Under the pieces are notes generated by a model. It was given only the letters and a program-made list of their open reading frames with translations. It was not told the DNA's origin and searched no databases. Positions 10,536-21,404 of a DNA stretch of 22,333 nucleotides are shown in pieces; within the stretch, counting starts at the first letter, position 1, and each line of letters starts with the position of its first letter. Position numbers and translations under genes: made by a program. The DNA is from Apostichopus californicus. Taxonomy: Eukaryota > Echinodermata > Holothuroidea > Aspidochirotida > Stichopodidae. The stretch spans positions 1-22,333 of the forward strand of contig JAIPMN010020059.1 of assembly GCA_020650975.1 (NCBI GenBank). The letters are read 5' to 3'.

Positions 10536-12185
10536 AGTAAGAATGATAGTTTATGCATTTAACTATCCCAATGGCAGTCTATAAAATCTACATTGACACT
10601 GGGTGCTGTTGCAAACATCTATAGCCAGGGCCTAGAACTGTAGTACATGGCAGTCAATAGTATAATGTTATGCTCTTTTAGGAGCATGTACTTTAGGCAA
10701 GGAGTCTTGTGTTGCTAAGCAACAACCAACTGTACTTTTGGCTGCTTGTATACACCTTCATGTATACTGTATGCAACAGAAGGTACAGTCCTGTACAGCT
10801 CTTCCATCAGCTGTTTGATTTTTTGAAGGAAAACAGGAACTTTGGATTTGAAAGTTTGGGAAACATTGACAAAATGTACCACTTAGCTCAAAAGTCTTGG
10901 TCAGGTAGTATCACCAGCACTGTGGCTGGCTATGGGATGGTGACATTAGTTTTCATAACATGCACATGCAATGAGTAATATTATTAATAAATAGGGGGTT
11001 AGTGCTTCCGTGGAGCATGTCACATTATCCTGAATGGCTGGTACTTGTTTTGGCACATCTGCTAATTAACATACAGTAAGTGTTTGGGCTTCACATGTCT
11101 ATGAGTTTTTGCCATGTGTAAAGGTCTCTTGCCATGTAAAACACGTAGTCAAAATTAACTGATATTGAAATATGCATTTTAGTGATTCATCAGATTCAAA
11201 TTCAGATATTTATAAGATTTCTTGAGGCAAAACCTTTTTAAGCAGCGGTGTACAGTTTGAGCAGTTCTAATACAGTATGTACAGTACAGTATGTCTGCCT
11301 GTTAATGACATTTGTTTCATTCCTTTGAAGTGTACAACCATAGTCCTCTGTCCATCGGATGATTCAGTCAGATTATTTAATCATATTGTTTGATCAGATC
11401 ATTCGTTCAGATCCTTCAGATCATTTGCCATACTGTACTCTGACCTCAAGTGAGATATTTCATCTCATCAAACTGGTGATGCATTGAGCTGGTAATTGGA
11501 CCAATCACTGTATAGATAACAAGTACTTTTTTCTTCTTTTTAAAGTTTTTATGCAAATAAGGCTGCTGTCTACAGGCTATTTTCATGGATCTCCAGTACG
11601 CATACATATAGCATTATAATGATACTTAATTTTGAAGGAATGAAGGGGCAGGTTTATTGCAATCCTTATGATAGAGACTATAATAACAGTACCTATGTGC
11701 ACTGTATTTAATATTCACTGCCAGTTCATATTGGGATGTGTATGAGCTTTCAATGTTCCAACTGCAGAAGAGCTGTTTCAAGCGTATTTATATTATGTAT
11801 GCAGGAGGGGCCAACCTACCCTACAGTGTTATATATGCACTGTGTACCTTCAAATAATTTGCAAATCAAGTGACAGTACAATGCTTGGCAAAATAAAATC
11901 TTATGCAGAGCACTTTCCAGTGATCCATCTAGTGGTAGAAGATATATTACACAATGTTTGTAAATCATATGTCCCAATTTCAACTCTGCTTTCAGATAAT
12001 CCATCAATGTGAGAATGTAAAAGTATTTTAATGGAACTACAGTAGCTGTTAAATTTAATATGTTCTGTGTATTGTCAAATTTTAATCTGTGTAACTAACA
12101 TTGAAGAAACAACTTCTTCCTTTTTTTCCAGAAGAAACTTGTTGCTCACTTTGTTCTGGTCAAAACTGAGAGCTTGTCTATTTTA

Positions 12186-12510
12186 TGCATATTCAGTAGA
12201 TGTAAAGAAGGTCTATTTAAATATTCATATGATCTCCTATGGCACAATAAACGCCTCAGAATACAGCTGCAGACGGCTATGTCCTTTCATAGACCGTAGT
12301 CTTTGTAATGGTACTCGCAGATTTGTATGTTTGGTATTTCTAAGATGCATATTCAGAAGATGTACAGAAGATCTATTTAAATATTCATATGATCTCCCAT
12401 GGTACAATAAGCGCCTCAGAATACAGCTGCAGATGGCTATGTCCTTTCATAGACCGTAGTCTTTGTAATGGTACTGCAGATTTGTACAGTATGTTTTGTT
12501 AATTTCTAAG
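12186..12510. repeat. 160-bp tandem duplication
   Basis: TGCATATTCAG(T/A)AGATGTA starts at 12186 and 12346. The two copies share TATTTAAATATTCATATGAT, GCCTCAGAATACAGCTGCAG, CTTTCATAGACCGTAGTC and TTTGTAATGGTACT. Both end near TTTCTAAG. The spacing is 160 bp, not a multiple of 3, and both copies stop at ACCGTAG in the open frame, so I treat it as non-coding. Confidence 0.92.
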
Positions 12511-13247
12511 ACGAGGAATAATTTCATCGTGTTGCTTTTGTCTGCCTTCTGTACTTCCAAACTTTTCACGGCCAACAGATATATTTATAGAAACTCATCC
12601 ATGCTGTTACAGGTAATTAATACGTTTGAAAGAGTCCTTTTCTTTAAAGGAATAAGCTGACTTTTGTTAAAACTCATAATACTGTAGCATAAGTTTATTA
12701 TGGTGTGTCATTGACATATTGTTATAGAACTATAATATCAATACTACAGTACTTTGTCTACCCAAATGCGAAAATGGTCTTTGTGAACGTTTTGTATTTA
12801 TGGAAGGTTATTGGAAAAAAAAAAGACTCTTTTTAGTGCAGGATTTAATGGTGCAGCAACTGTTAATTTATTTAAACTTGATTCACTTAATACTAAAGTA
12901 GAGTAAAATGTTGTTTTGGGTCATACTGTAGCTGTGGGTTTTGTCGTTTATGAAGTTACTAATTCTTTAAAATTGTCTCGCAGAGTCACTTAATATGCAT
13001 TATTGAGAATACTATGTATGAACTTCAGTATTAAGATAACATCAATAAATTGAATAGTAGGTGATAATTCATTCTTTCCCGTGGCATGAAGATGTTCGCT
13101 GCTCGCCCCTATGAAAAGAAATATAGGCTAATTTGAGGTTCAAATGATGCTGTAAAGGAGGTTTTATACTCTATTATGCTAAATGCTAAAGAAATGATGG
13201 TTGTTAAGTCAAAGTTTGATGCAATTTTTTTTTATGTATACTTGACA

Positions 13248-13345
13248 ATTACAATGCGGGTTTTTCGGACGCTTGCGCGGGTCAGCGGGTTTGGGTGTTA
13301 GAATGCGGGTCCAACCAGCAAATTGCGGGTCAGTTGGGAGCTCTG
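13248..13345. repeat. GC-rich block with repeated GCGGGT
   Basis: In AT-rich surroundings this ~95-bp block carries TGCGGGT or GCGGGT at about 13256, 13278, 13286, 13304 and 13326, with TCGGACGCTTGCGCGGGTC inside. It looks like an inserted or locally amplified element. I do not recognise a family. Confidence 0.5.
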
Positions 13346-14850
13346 GATTAGGTACTGTTGGGTTTTCATCTGAGAGTACTTAATGTAATAAATCTGTAGA
13401 ACCCAGGTTGTATAAATCTGCTTCTTCAACGATCTTTATCAACATCAAAGGCCATTTTTCCTGTCCTATAGTGGAGTTTGATTTTCATAGGTCTACCAAC
13501 AGTAGCTGGATACATACACAAGTAGAGACAACAGATATAAATTTGTCTCTTGTTTTTAAAGGCCATTGCAAGGACTTGTTAGACATTGTTACATACTGTA
13601 GGTAGACCAGTGTACACTTTAAGACTTAAGATAGGACTAAGAAATGCAGCAACTAAACTTAATATCAATACTCTGGATTTATTTTTACTTAGTACCGAAA
13701 CATGTACAGTAGACATTTTATGAAATTTGAGAAAGAACAGCATTGTCTAAATGCCCCATACTAATATTTTTCAAATTTATCTTGTAGGATGCATAACAAG
13801 ACAAACTTATCAGTCTCATTTGATTACGGTAATAGTTTTAGGGTTCCATCAGTATTGGTCCAAAAGTTTACGATGCTAAAAATAATTTTTTTGAAAGAAA
13901 TTTAGTTTCAAAGGGATCTTCCTGTATTTTCTGACAGTAAACATTGTTCTTGTAGACATTGAGGATTTTTAGATTAAACTATGTTTTTGTAGTTTTCAAG
14001 GGTTGTGCGCTATTATTCCAAACTCATAAAAAAAAGGCAATCCTTGTACAGTATGCCAGGTCATAATTTTCAAATATTCAGTCGACACTCTCCCTCTTAA
14101 TATTTATAACCACATCTTGATATCTATGGAGGTCAATTTTTAGAACTTGGCGTGATATTTTGACAGTATTCTCTCCTCATTTGTAACCACCTTGACTTTT
14201 AGAGATCCGACTCTCTCTCTTTCTCTGTTTATACTCTCACCTTTCGTACAATACCGAGACATGTCATGTTTTGAATTGTTTGACATTGAATGCGTCGCAT
14301 CGATCCGTCCGTCCGTCTGTGTACTGTGCATCCATACACAGCATGAGATGGAACGTTAACATTCACATGATGAAACGTCTCCAAGTTAGATTCGTCTAAT
14401 CAGTCTTATTACACATGAAAATAGATCCACACAATGTTGGAATGTTTCCAAGCCGCCCGCCGCCGTCGTCGTACTGTACGGCGAGACAAAAGGCTAGAAA
14501 ATGGAAAAACGTCAGTTGCAATGCGAGTCTGAATGATAGCATATTTATACCAAATATTTATACCAAAACCAAGACAGATAGATCACTGTTTTGTTTTGTT
14601 TTGCTTCTCTTATTTGTTTTTTTTTTGGTTGCATTTAAAAGATTATATAGCAATTGATGAGGCATGTTTAATTACTGTATGTGGCATAGATATATAATAC
14701 AAGGATAGGTATAGTGTAGGGGATGAATGTACAGTGTGATGAGTGGTAAGTGTATTAAAGTCGTTTGAGTATTCTCTGTGTAGATATATATAACTATTAA
14801 TTATTAAAATTAAATGAGATGCTATACTATAGTTAACTTGTGTCAGAGGC

Positions 14851-14872
14851 TATATATATATATTTATTTATA
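14851..14872. repeat. (TA)n microsatellite
   Basis: An AT-alternating run, TATATATATATATTTATTTA, lies here. Ordinary intronic microsatellite. Confidence 0.75.
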
Positions 14873-15076
14873 CTGTGACTGAACTTCAGACCTGTGGCTA
14901 TACTGGTTAAACATTCAATCTCTTCATATCAGGTGACTCGCCATGCACATGTGTGTATGCTCGTACTGTAATGTACCGTACATATGCTTGCACATGTGGA
15001 GTTTATAATTCACCCTGAATTCACTAGATGCCTAATGCATCATCAATCAATGACCGTATTTTTGTGCTGGTTGCAG

Positions 15077-15241
15077 AGAGAAAGGAAAATTTGTTTGTAC
15101 TGTGTGCAGTATTAATGTAGTAGGACAAACATACACGCTTCTACTGAGGTTGTATAGCACTAATGTGTCTAGCATGCAATGCATTGGGGATGAAATTTTG
15201 ATTATTAACGACCAAGGATTGGATAGAACTATAGAAATCAG
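15077..15241 (+). other. Exon-like open segment with a PDZ-like motif (unassigned)
   Basis: A plausible acceptor (TTTTTGTGCTGGTTGCAG, ending 15076) and a strong donor (AATCAG|GTATGT, 15241/15242) enclose exactly 165 bp with phase 2 at both ends. In that phase there are 54 uninterrupted codons. The end reads IGDEILIINDQGLDRTIEIR, which matches the GDEILxVNGxxL signature of the PDZ domain beta-D/E region. The preceding part (KGKFVCTVCSINVVGQ) is a poor PDZ match. The phase is incompatible with splicing between the phase-1 exons of the surrounding gene; there it would hit TAG. It could be an exon of a nested gene, a decayed gene fragment, a poison exon, or chance. Confidence 0.25.
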
Positions 15242-15667
15242 GTATGTTTAAATTTGAATTTGTGTAGATCCAACTGTGAACACGTGTGCATAACATTTTA
15301 TATCTCTATGTACTGTTTGACATCACTGGTAATTTATCCTATCAATACTTTGTATTGTTTGTACTACTTATTGTTGTTCTATAGTGTCACATTCTGGTCA
15401 ATACATCCATTGTTCCCCACTGACCTCTGACTATTATGTCAATGTTAACTTGCTTCCTTGTACACTAATCTACCATTAAGAAGTCTTGGAGCCCTGTTAA
15501 TATACACCAATATATGGTATTCCATACAATCTTGTATGTAGAGCCTGTATCTTTTCTCCTCACTTTCATTGAAGTTATCTCAGCTCATATTTGTTAAATA
15601 TGTAATGTTGCAGAAGAAGTTTTAAGTTGAAATGTAAAGAAGCGACTGCAGTGCTATGCATATAGAT

Positions 15668-15684
15668 TATTTATTTATTTATTT
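15668..15684. repeat. (TTTA)n microsatellite
   Basis: About four TTTA units are present. No functional inference. Confidence 0.75.
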
Positions 15685-15756
15685 GTTATGTTAATATTCC
15701 CATTCTATACTCAAATTGCTATTTTTCATCTCTTCATAACCCCAGCTATTTCTGCA

Positions 15757-15770
15757 GGGGGGGGGGGGGG
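15757..15770. repeat. Poly-G tract (14 G)
   Basis: Fourteen G follow TATTTCTGCA. Such tracts are unstable and prone to sequencing error, so the length is uncertain. Confidence 0.8.
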
Positions 15771-17882
15771 ATCGAATAAGGGAGGGAAGGTACTTGCTTG
15801 CAAATTTGATTCTTGCGACAGATATAGCCTCCCCATGAGAATTGTCAGATTCACCAGGTTCAGTCGTTAATAAATTTAATAGTGTCAGAGGATGATATCC
15901 AATTAACTAATTAAGTTTCAAATCCAGACTTCCTTGCCTTATAACTCAAATTCAGATAAATTACATAGTACATGTGTGTGATGCAAGGAGACAAATTAAG
16001 AATTACCACTTGACATTTTTGCTCTCATCGGTGTATATATGTACATACACTCTATAAGGCAAGAAATGGTGCTCAGGCTATAATTTACTCGGAATACATC
16101 AAATTGTTCAGATTTTTATCAGTCTCTAAGAGCCTCTGAAGAATATCATACTGAGATCAAAACATCAGACCCTCTAGAATTTAAAGATGTGTATATAATT
16201 CTTTAGTTCTTCGTAATTAATTTTGGTTTGACCTTCCACATGTACCATTTGTTATTCGTTCATTATTTAACGAGCTTCTCTGTTGTCTTCATATATTCTA
16301 GAAAAAGTAAAAGAAAAGAAATGGTCATCCTTGTTTAAATAATTTCAAAAGGTGCTATATAAACTTCTATGATCCTCAGCATGCACTACTGTACCTGAAG
16401 TAATGCCTTGTTCTTACACACATTAATGTCTGTGGGTAATGCTAATGGTCATAAGCTCCAGAAAAGGACCATATTTTTTATACGTTTTAAGCAATATACA
16501 TATATCCAGGGTAAATAATCTGAGTAAAATTTCTTTTAATTTTCATGTTGCAAATGCAACACAGATTGTGCAATGAACCTTTCATCACTGCAGCAAAATA
16601 TTGTGTTTCCCTCCAAAATACACTCATTTACCATTTTACGATATATATTTTAACAGTGATTAAAGCTTTTGTCTCTTTAAGTTCAGCATGAGCCTATGAG
16701 GCAAATTGGCAATCTGGTCAACCGGTATTAATTAGCATAAAAAGAAGGACAGGACAGGTGTTCAAACAATGCAAACAATCAAACAATAACATGCAAATAA
16801 TAGTTCATTCAAACATATCAGTTTTATGTACACAGCACATTAGAACATTCAATTTATCAATAGTGTGCAAATAGCTTATACAGACCTGTATAATCCTCTG
16901 TTAGTTCTTTCGACCTCAAATAGTAGAAACTGAACGTACATTGTAGCTACTGCATCATTATAATCTGCATCATGTGCAGTACTTACCTAATAATTCTCCC
17001 ATTGTGATCAAAGACCAATTATGGGGCATATTTATATATGCCTCAAAAAATATGACTACTGTAGTACCATCAACACTACAGCTCGAGATGAAGCTGTCGA
17101 TAAATATTAATTTATCCATTCGCTCAATTCTTGGAATTAAAATTTACGAGTGAAAAAAAGACAAAAAAAAACCTCCCATTATTATAATAAATAATTATTG
17201 ATTTGAAAGTGACTAAGGACAGTTCATTTGTTTGTGTGTATAGTACATGCTAACAGCTGTACTGTATGTGTTTTATACCGTAGAGTTGCGATATTAATGT
17301 CCCCCGAGCGAGGCTACCTACCGCTCAGACGATTTTATTTTTCTGTTTTGTTAATTAGCAAGGACCATTAGGCTGATCAAGATAATGTTATCACTTATCG
17401 CTTAAGGATAATTAACAAAGTGAATATTATAATACTACTGAAGGTGCCATTCATAAAACATGGATAACATACAACAGAAGGTATGTTATGAGTCATATAT
17501 GCTTAGTGTACTGTATAGAGTACTGTTTGTGTCTGTTCATTACAATTAGTATTTTCTTCATATTTTTGTAAGTTTTTACTTACTGCCATTCATTTCACAC
17601 AGTAGGTACTGTAAAATACTTGTCAGGAGGTATACAATGGCAAGCTAAATGCGATGTTAACGTGTGTCCTTGTTCATGATATTTCACACTAATGCACAGT
17701 AGTTTCTTCTTTCTGTGTGGTTTTCATATATTTTACTAAGAATCATTCATCACATAGATATATACAGACTAAGTAGAAGGTATATATCATGATTCAATTC
17801 CCCCCTTGCTTACCTGTTGCCTCACAACCTCAGCACTATCACTCTTCAGTGCCTATTATGTGTTACAGTATAGTAACCTGGA

Positions 17883-17904
17883 TGTGTGTGTGTGTGTGTG
17901 TGTT
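17883..17904. repeat. (GT)n microsatellite
   Basis: About ten TG units followed by TTTGTATG. Minus-strand His/Thr-rich open frame 17856-18101 is a by-product. Confidence 0.85.
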
Positions 17905-18511
17905 TGTATGTACTCATTAGAATATAAATTTAAAGTAGATTGTTCTAAAGATATGTTGTTCATATTTTTCAAGGTTGGGTGAGACATGTGCAGTTTTGCA
18001 GGACTGGAGATAAGGATGCACAGACTTAAAGTTACAGTCCTTCGAAGCAAGGCAATGTGAACTTCAGGTTGTGATTCATTGCCTCTTGTGAACATCACCA
18101 CAATTTGTTTTGCAGAATTGCTTACTTAAAATAAATTTTTTCTCATGGTTTAGTTGTTCTGATCTGAAATAGGTTCAATTCATGTTTTGTACAATGTTGA
18201 TAGTAGCACTTGGGAGACAGATGTAGGGAAGTTGGAGGGGGAGAAAGTTTGATTTGATGTGAGGAAAGTATAATATTGACCATCAGTTTCTTATGTTACT
18301 AAAGGGTTAAAGATGTGAAATGGAAATTGTCTACAAAGATGTCTTCTCTTTGTGATTTGAGAAGAGGAAAAGTAGCCTTCTCTTTTTAACGGCTTCTCCC
18401 GTTGATGCAACCTATGCTGGTATGTGAATACAGTTTAAGCAATAGTCCATGATCTGTATTATGTAACTCATGAGTACTAAACATCTCGTTTACTTTTTTT
18501 TTTCTGTACAG

Positions 18512-18613
18512 AAAACAGCGACAATGTTCAAACACCCGACGATCCTAAACGTAACTCAGAATCCGATGGTTCAAAGTCAGACGCATCTCAGGATACGGTA
18601 GCAGAAAAACCAG
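18512..18613 (+). CDS. Internal coding exon 2 of the MAP7/ensconsin-like gene (acidic, Ser/Asp-rich)
   Basis: The acceptor is a long T tract (from 18491) ending in TGTACAG at 18511. The donor is ACCAG|GTACGTGAC at 18613/18614. The exon is 102 bp (34 codons), phase 1-1, with no stop in this phase. It encodes a polar, low-complexity segment with NSDNVQTPDDPKRNSESDG followed by SKSDASQDTVAEKP. No domain is expected; it probably forms part of a disordered region ahead of the coiled coil. The two other frames are not usable: the one needed to join a phase-0 upstream exon hits TAG. Its donor is the first unit of a 53-bp minisatellite, described separately. Extension past the donor reads Pro-Gly-Thr-stop, so the donor position is well constrained. 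Confidence 0.72.
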
Positions 18614-18876
18614 GTACGTGACCTAGGTCATAGCTGAAGGTCAAACATGCTTAGAATATGTAACTCGTACGTGACCTAGGTCATAGCTGAAGGTCAAACA
18701 TCCTTAGAATATGTAACAAGTACGTGACCTAGGTCATAGCTGAAGCTCAAACATACTTAGTTATGTAACTCGTGCATGACCTAGGGTATAGCTGTAGGTC
18801 AAACATGATCCTTAGAATATGTAACAAGTACGTGACCTAGGTCATAGCTGAAGCTCAAACATACTTTGAATATGTA
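18614..18876 (+). repeat. 53-bp minisatellite beginning at the exon 2 donor
   Basis: Units start at 18614, 18667, 18720, 18772 and 18828 (spacings 53, 53, 52 and 56). Each begins with the donor-like GTACGTGAC (GTGCATGAC in the fourth). It continues with CTAGGTCATAGCTGAAGGTC, AAACATGCTTAGAATATG and TAAC. The first unit's GTACGTGAC is the actual 5' splice site of exon 2. Four later near-copies of that site therefore follow downstream in the intron. The TGACCTAGGTCA in each unit (changed in the fourth) is a palindrome made of two nuclear-receptor-type AGGTCA half-sites, with a further half-site after 7 bp in units 1 and 2. Confidence 0.92.
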
Positions 18877-18879
18877 GAT

Positions 18880-19228
18880 TGGCCTTGCCTGAATTTAGGG
18901 TATCCCTGGACTTCGGACGGGTGGGTTTTAGAGACAGCTGGTAATTGGCTTTGTTCCTGCTCCGGAGATGTTTCCGACCAGACCGGTGGTTGTAGTGCAT
19001 CCATCATGCTGGTCCCAGGGGGGGGGGGGGTTCTGTGAGGCAGCCATCTGATCAACTAATGGCTGGAACATTGCAGATATCTGTGAGAGCAGCCATTCTC
19101 AGTTTGCCGGAGGTTGTTAGGAGCTTTGCTCTCAGGGTGTGGCTCTACTCCTGGCTGGTCTGTAACCCTCACCCTCTGTAACCCTCAGGACTCATCCTGG
19201 ACCATTGAGAAATCCCTCAGATGCGGAG
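18880..19228. mobile_element. GC-richer block splitting the minisatellite; possible insertion
   Basis: This ~350-bp block differs in composition from its flanks and separates the tight repeat units (ending near 18876) from the degenerate units that resume at about 19229. It contains a 13-G tract at 19018-19030 and a short direct repeat, CTGTAACCCTCA, near 19157 and 19176. A minus-strand open frame of 66 codons (18855-19055) has no recognisable domain. Its position inside the array suggests a later insertion, but no terminal repeats or target-site duplication were seen. Confidence 0.4.
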
Positions 19229-19430
19229 ATCTAAGGCATAGCTGAATGTAAAACATGCTTTGAATATGTAACAGAAAAGCACAGGTATGTTACGTACCGC
19301 AGTAGGTCATAGCTGAAGGGAAATCATGCTTTGATTATCTAGCAGAAAAGACAGGTTTGTCAAATCATACCGGAAGGTATTACATGCTTAGAATATGTAA
19401 CAAAAACAAACAATAAAACAGGTTTGTTAC
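19229..19430 (+). repeat. Degenerate units of the exon 2 minisatellite, with exon-tail copies
   Basis: CATAGCTGAA-type cores resume at 19238 and 19309, and CATGCTT(T/A)GAATATGTAAC recurs at 19253 and 19384. Before each following core there is an exon-tail look-alike. GTAACAGAAAAGCACAG|GTATGT lies at 19268-19290, AGCAGAAAAGACAG|GTTTGT at 19341-19360, and a third ends ACAG|GTTTGT near 19424. The true exon 2 end is GTAGCAGAAAAACCAG|GTACGT. These units therefore keep both the exon's last ~16 bases and its donor. Confidence 0.75.
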
Positions 19431-19697
19431 AATTGGAATTATCCTACAAAGTAGTAGTGACAGCCTGGTAATGTTAAAGGATTACCCAAGACCAGAAGTA
19501 CTTTGAGCTATTTATTGAATGTTAGAGATTGACGATGCCGGGTAAGGTGGTAACACAGAGACAAGTTTAGTGAATTAATGCATGGTAGTAAAAACAAGAA
19601 TGTCTCTCTGCATGTACCACATGGTGGTAGACAAAAATCAAGCAAAGAGGTGTGTCATTGAAAATGTTTGTTTATCTTTCTTCTGTTTTATTTTCAG

Positions 19698-19838
19698 AAG
19701 ATACTCAAACAGAAGAGGACAAAAACGGCCCCAAAGATCCCCCTAGTGACTCCTCGAGAGAAAAAAGTAAATCTGAATCGTCAACATCGTCAGACGGTAG
19801 CGGCAAGAAGAAAGACTCCAAACATCAGCGTCGACCAG
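19698..19838 (+). CDS. Internal coding exon 3 of the MAP7/ensconsin-like gene (Ser/Lys-rich linker)
   Basis: The acceptor is a strong pyrimidine stretch ending in TATTTTCAG at 19697. The donor is CGACCAG|GTATGT at 19838/19839, close to consensus. The exon is 141 bp (47 codons), phase 1-1. The protein starts acidic (EDTQTEEDKNGPKDPPSD), then has a Ser-rich centre (KSESSTSSDGSG), and ends basic (KKKDSKHQRRP). The acidic-to-basic change just before a charged coiled coil fits a regulatory linker. The dense Ser/Thr next to Arg/Lys suggests phosphorylation sites, which is inference. Read-through past the donor stays open to a TAA at about 19990 and would add a Ser/Arg/Lys-rich tail; I treat that as chance or a minor retained-intron form. 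Confidence 0.76.
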
Positions 19839-21404
19839 GTATGTCTGTCACCATGGTTACCGTGAACTATGAGAAATTAAACACTCCCACCTCAAGGATA
19901 AAAATCAAACTTTCTCGTCCCTCCTCCAGACCACAATCCATCACTATCTTAATCGCTGTTTTTACATATTTGGAATGCAAAAAGCATTAATTCCACGTTT
20001 TTGACAAAATATTTATTTAGTTCTTCTCATGTTAAGTTGTAGAAGATCAAACAAGTAAGCAACAGTACTACGAAGCTTCTCCTCCACAGGAGACAATTTG
20101 AAGAAGCAAAGTTTATCAAGATAGCTTTCAACTTGTTTAGATAATCCTCAATGAATTTTCCACCTGTAGGGTAAACTAAAAAAAAAGATGTTATCACCTT
20201 GAAATATTTTGCTGTAGGTAGTATTATTAACTGTTAAAAACCACATTAATGGACCAAAATATCTGAATGCCTTTGAGGACAGTGACATCGTGTTTCAAAA
20301 TTTCATGGATACGAATGGATGATTACAGGAAAATTAAAAAAAAAAAGATTTGGGGAAAATAATTGTATAAATCTGTCGTTCATGTCATTCTAAAGTTGAA
20401 GATTCTACACAACAGCATGTCTTTTCTTCAGCTCTTTTGGGAATGTTGATGTCTGCAGTGTCGTTACCTGAACTGTTTAGTTTAAAGGTGGACCAATAGC
20501 ACAAGACTTTGTAAAAATGTTCATTTTACAAATGTTTTGTCAATAAAACCCACCAAAACCTTCCACCATTTCAGTTACGTGAATGTCAACCAAGCATCAC
20601 AGCAAACAAAAGTCAAAACAAGGACAAGCAAGTTTTGTCTTTATTTCAGTGGTATTGATAAATTGCTTTTGAACCTAATGAGCATCTTTCAAAATGATGT
20701 TAAAATGTAGCTGTGCGTATCCACAAGCGTGACTCTGTACCCCAGAAATTTTTCAACATCTCATACCAAAAAAAATAAAAGTCTATTGTCGAGCCAAGTG
20801 GAGTGACTGGCAAGTTAACCTATCAACTCCACTTGAAGGTTTGTTCCAAAACTGTCAGGTTATTTTACTCTTTCATTTCTTTCTTTCTTTTTTTGATTCA
20901 TTTATTTATTTTTTATTTTTGTGGTATGTTTTCTGGTGGAAGAGTTACTTACACCTTTCAAGAAAAAAGTAATAATCACTTCCATGATATCATACATTTT
21001 AGGGTTTATATATGTTAATTTCTGCCTTCAATATTAGTGCCTCAAATTTATTGTGAACCTAAAAGATTCTTAGCAGCTTATTATTTTGGATTAAATTCAT
21101 TTCCACATATTTTCTCCTTACCTTATAACTACATACAACTCATTCAATTACAGTAGATGGCATTGTGCTTTTCCAATTTGTTGTCATGCATTTTGATTAT
21201 ATTTTTCTCTTGGAAGTGTGAGTTTTTTTGTTTTTTTTTGGCAAGCATTAGCATCTCACCATTACCATTTATTAGGTTTTTGGAGGCTCACACAAGTTTT
21301 GGTGAACAGTCGGTGAATGGTTTCACATAAGTATACTCGTTTTTTATCTACAAGGGGTGCTGGTATGGGGGTTCATGCACCTAAGCATTCTTTTCGCTCC
21401 GCAG
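19839..21404 (+). other. Intron between exons 3 and 4
   Basis: It is 1,566 bp from GTATGT to TCCGCAG. It is AT-rich, with A runs near 20182 and 20335 and T-rich tracts near 20880-20920 and 21225-21240. I saw no repeat array and no exon in it. Confidence 0.72.

Larger units (their letters stand above)
5581..18511 (+). other. Large intron (12.9 kb) between exons 1 and 2
   Basis: It is bounded by GTAAAC at 5581 and the T-rich TGTACAG acceptor at 18511, if both flanking exons belong to the same gene. It holds most of the repeats listed here: 5741-5898, 6580-7330, 9340-9730, 10118-10535 and 12186-12510. I saw no further phase 1-1 coding exon in it. The stretches 5900-6540, 7331-8860, 10540-12185, 12520-13250, 13345-15060 and 15250-17880 hold only AT-rich sequence, scattered ACAGTA words and short microsatellites. 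One open 165-bp segment at 15077-15241 is listed separately. An alternative exon or a nested minus-strand gene cannot be excluded by eye. Confidence 0.5.
18614..19697 (+). other. Intron between exons 2 and 3
   Basis: It is bounded by GTACGTGAC and TTTTCAG and is 1,084 bp long. Nearly all of the first 800 bp is a donor-derived minisatellite (18614-18876 and 19229-19430), interrupted by a GC-richer block (about 18880-19228). The last 260 bp are AT-rich, with a normal pyrimidine tract before the acceptor. Confidence 0.72.

Noticed and set aside
12596..12620. TTACAG|GTAATT as a recursive (zero-length exon) splice site
   Set aside because: The pyrimidine tract before it is weak and the donor half departs from consensus; a similar CATATCAG|GTGACT at about 14932 is equally weak. 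Such pairs occur by chance in a 13-kb intron.
13408..13605. Candidate exon after TTTCCTGTCCTATAG (13470)
   Set aside because: Open for about 45 codons in phase 1, but the only donor near the end (CTGTAG|GTAGAC) leaves phase 2 and the peptide matches nothing I know.
19839..19990. Extension of exon 3 past its donor as coding sequence
   Set aside because: The GTATGT donor is strong and restores frame with the coiled-coil exon; the extension is best read as intron.
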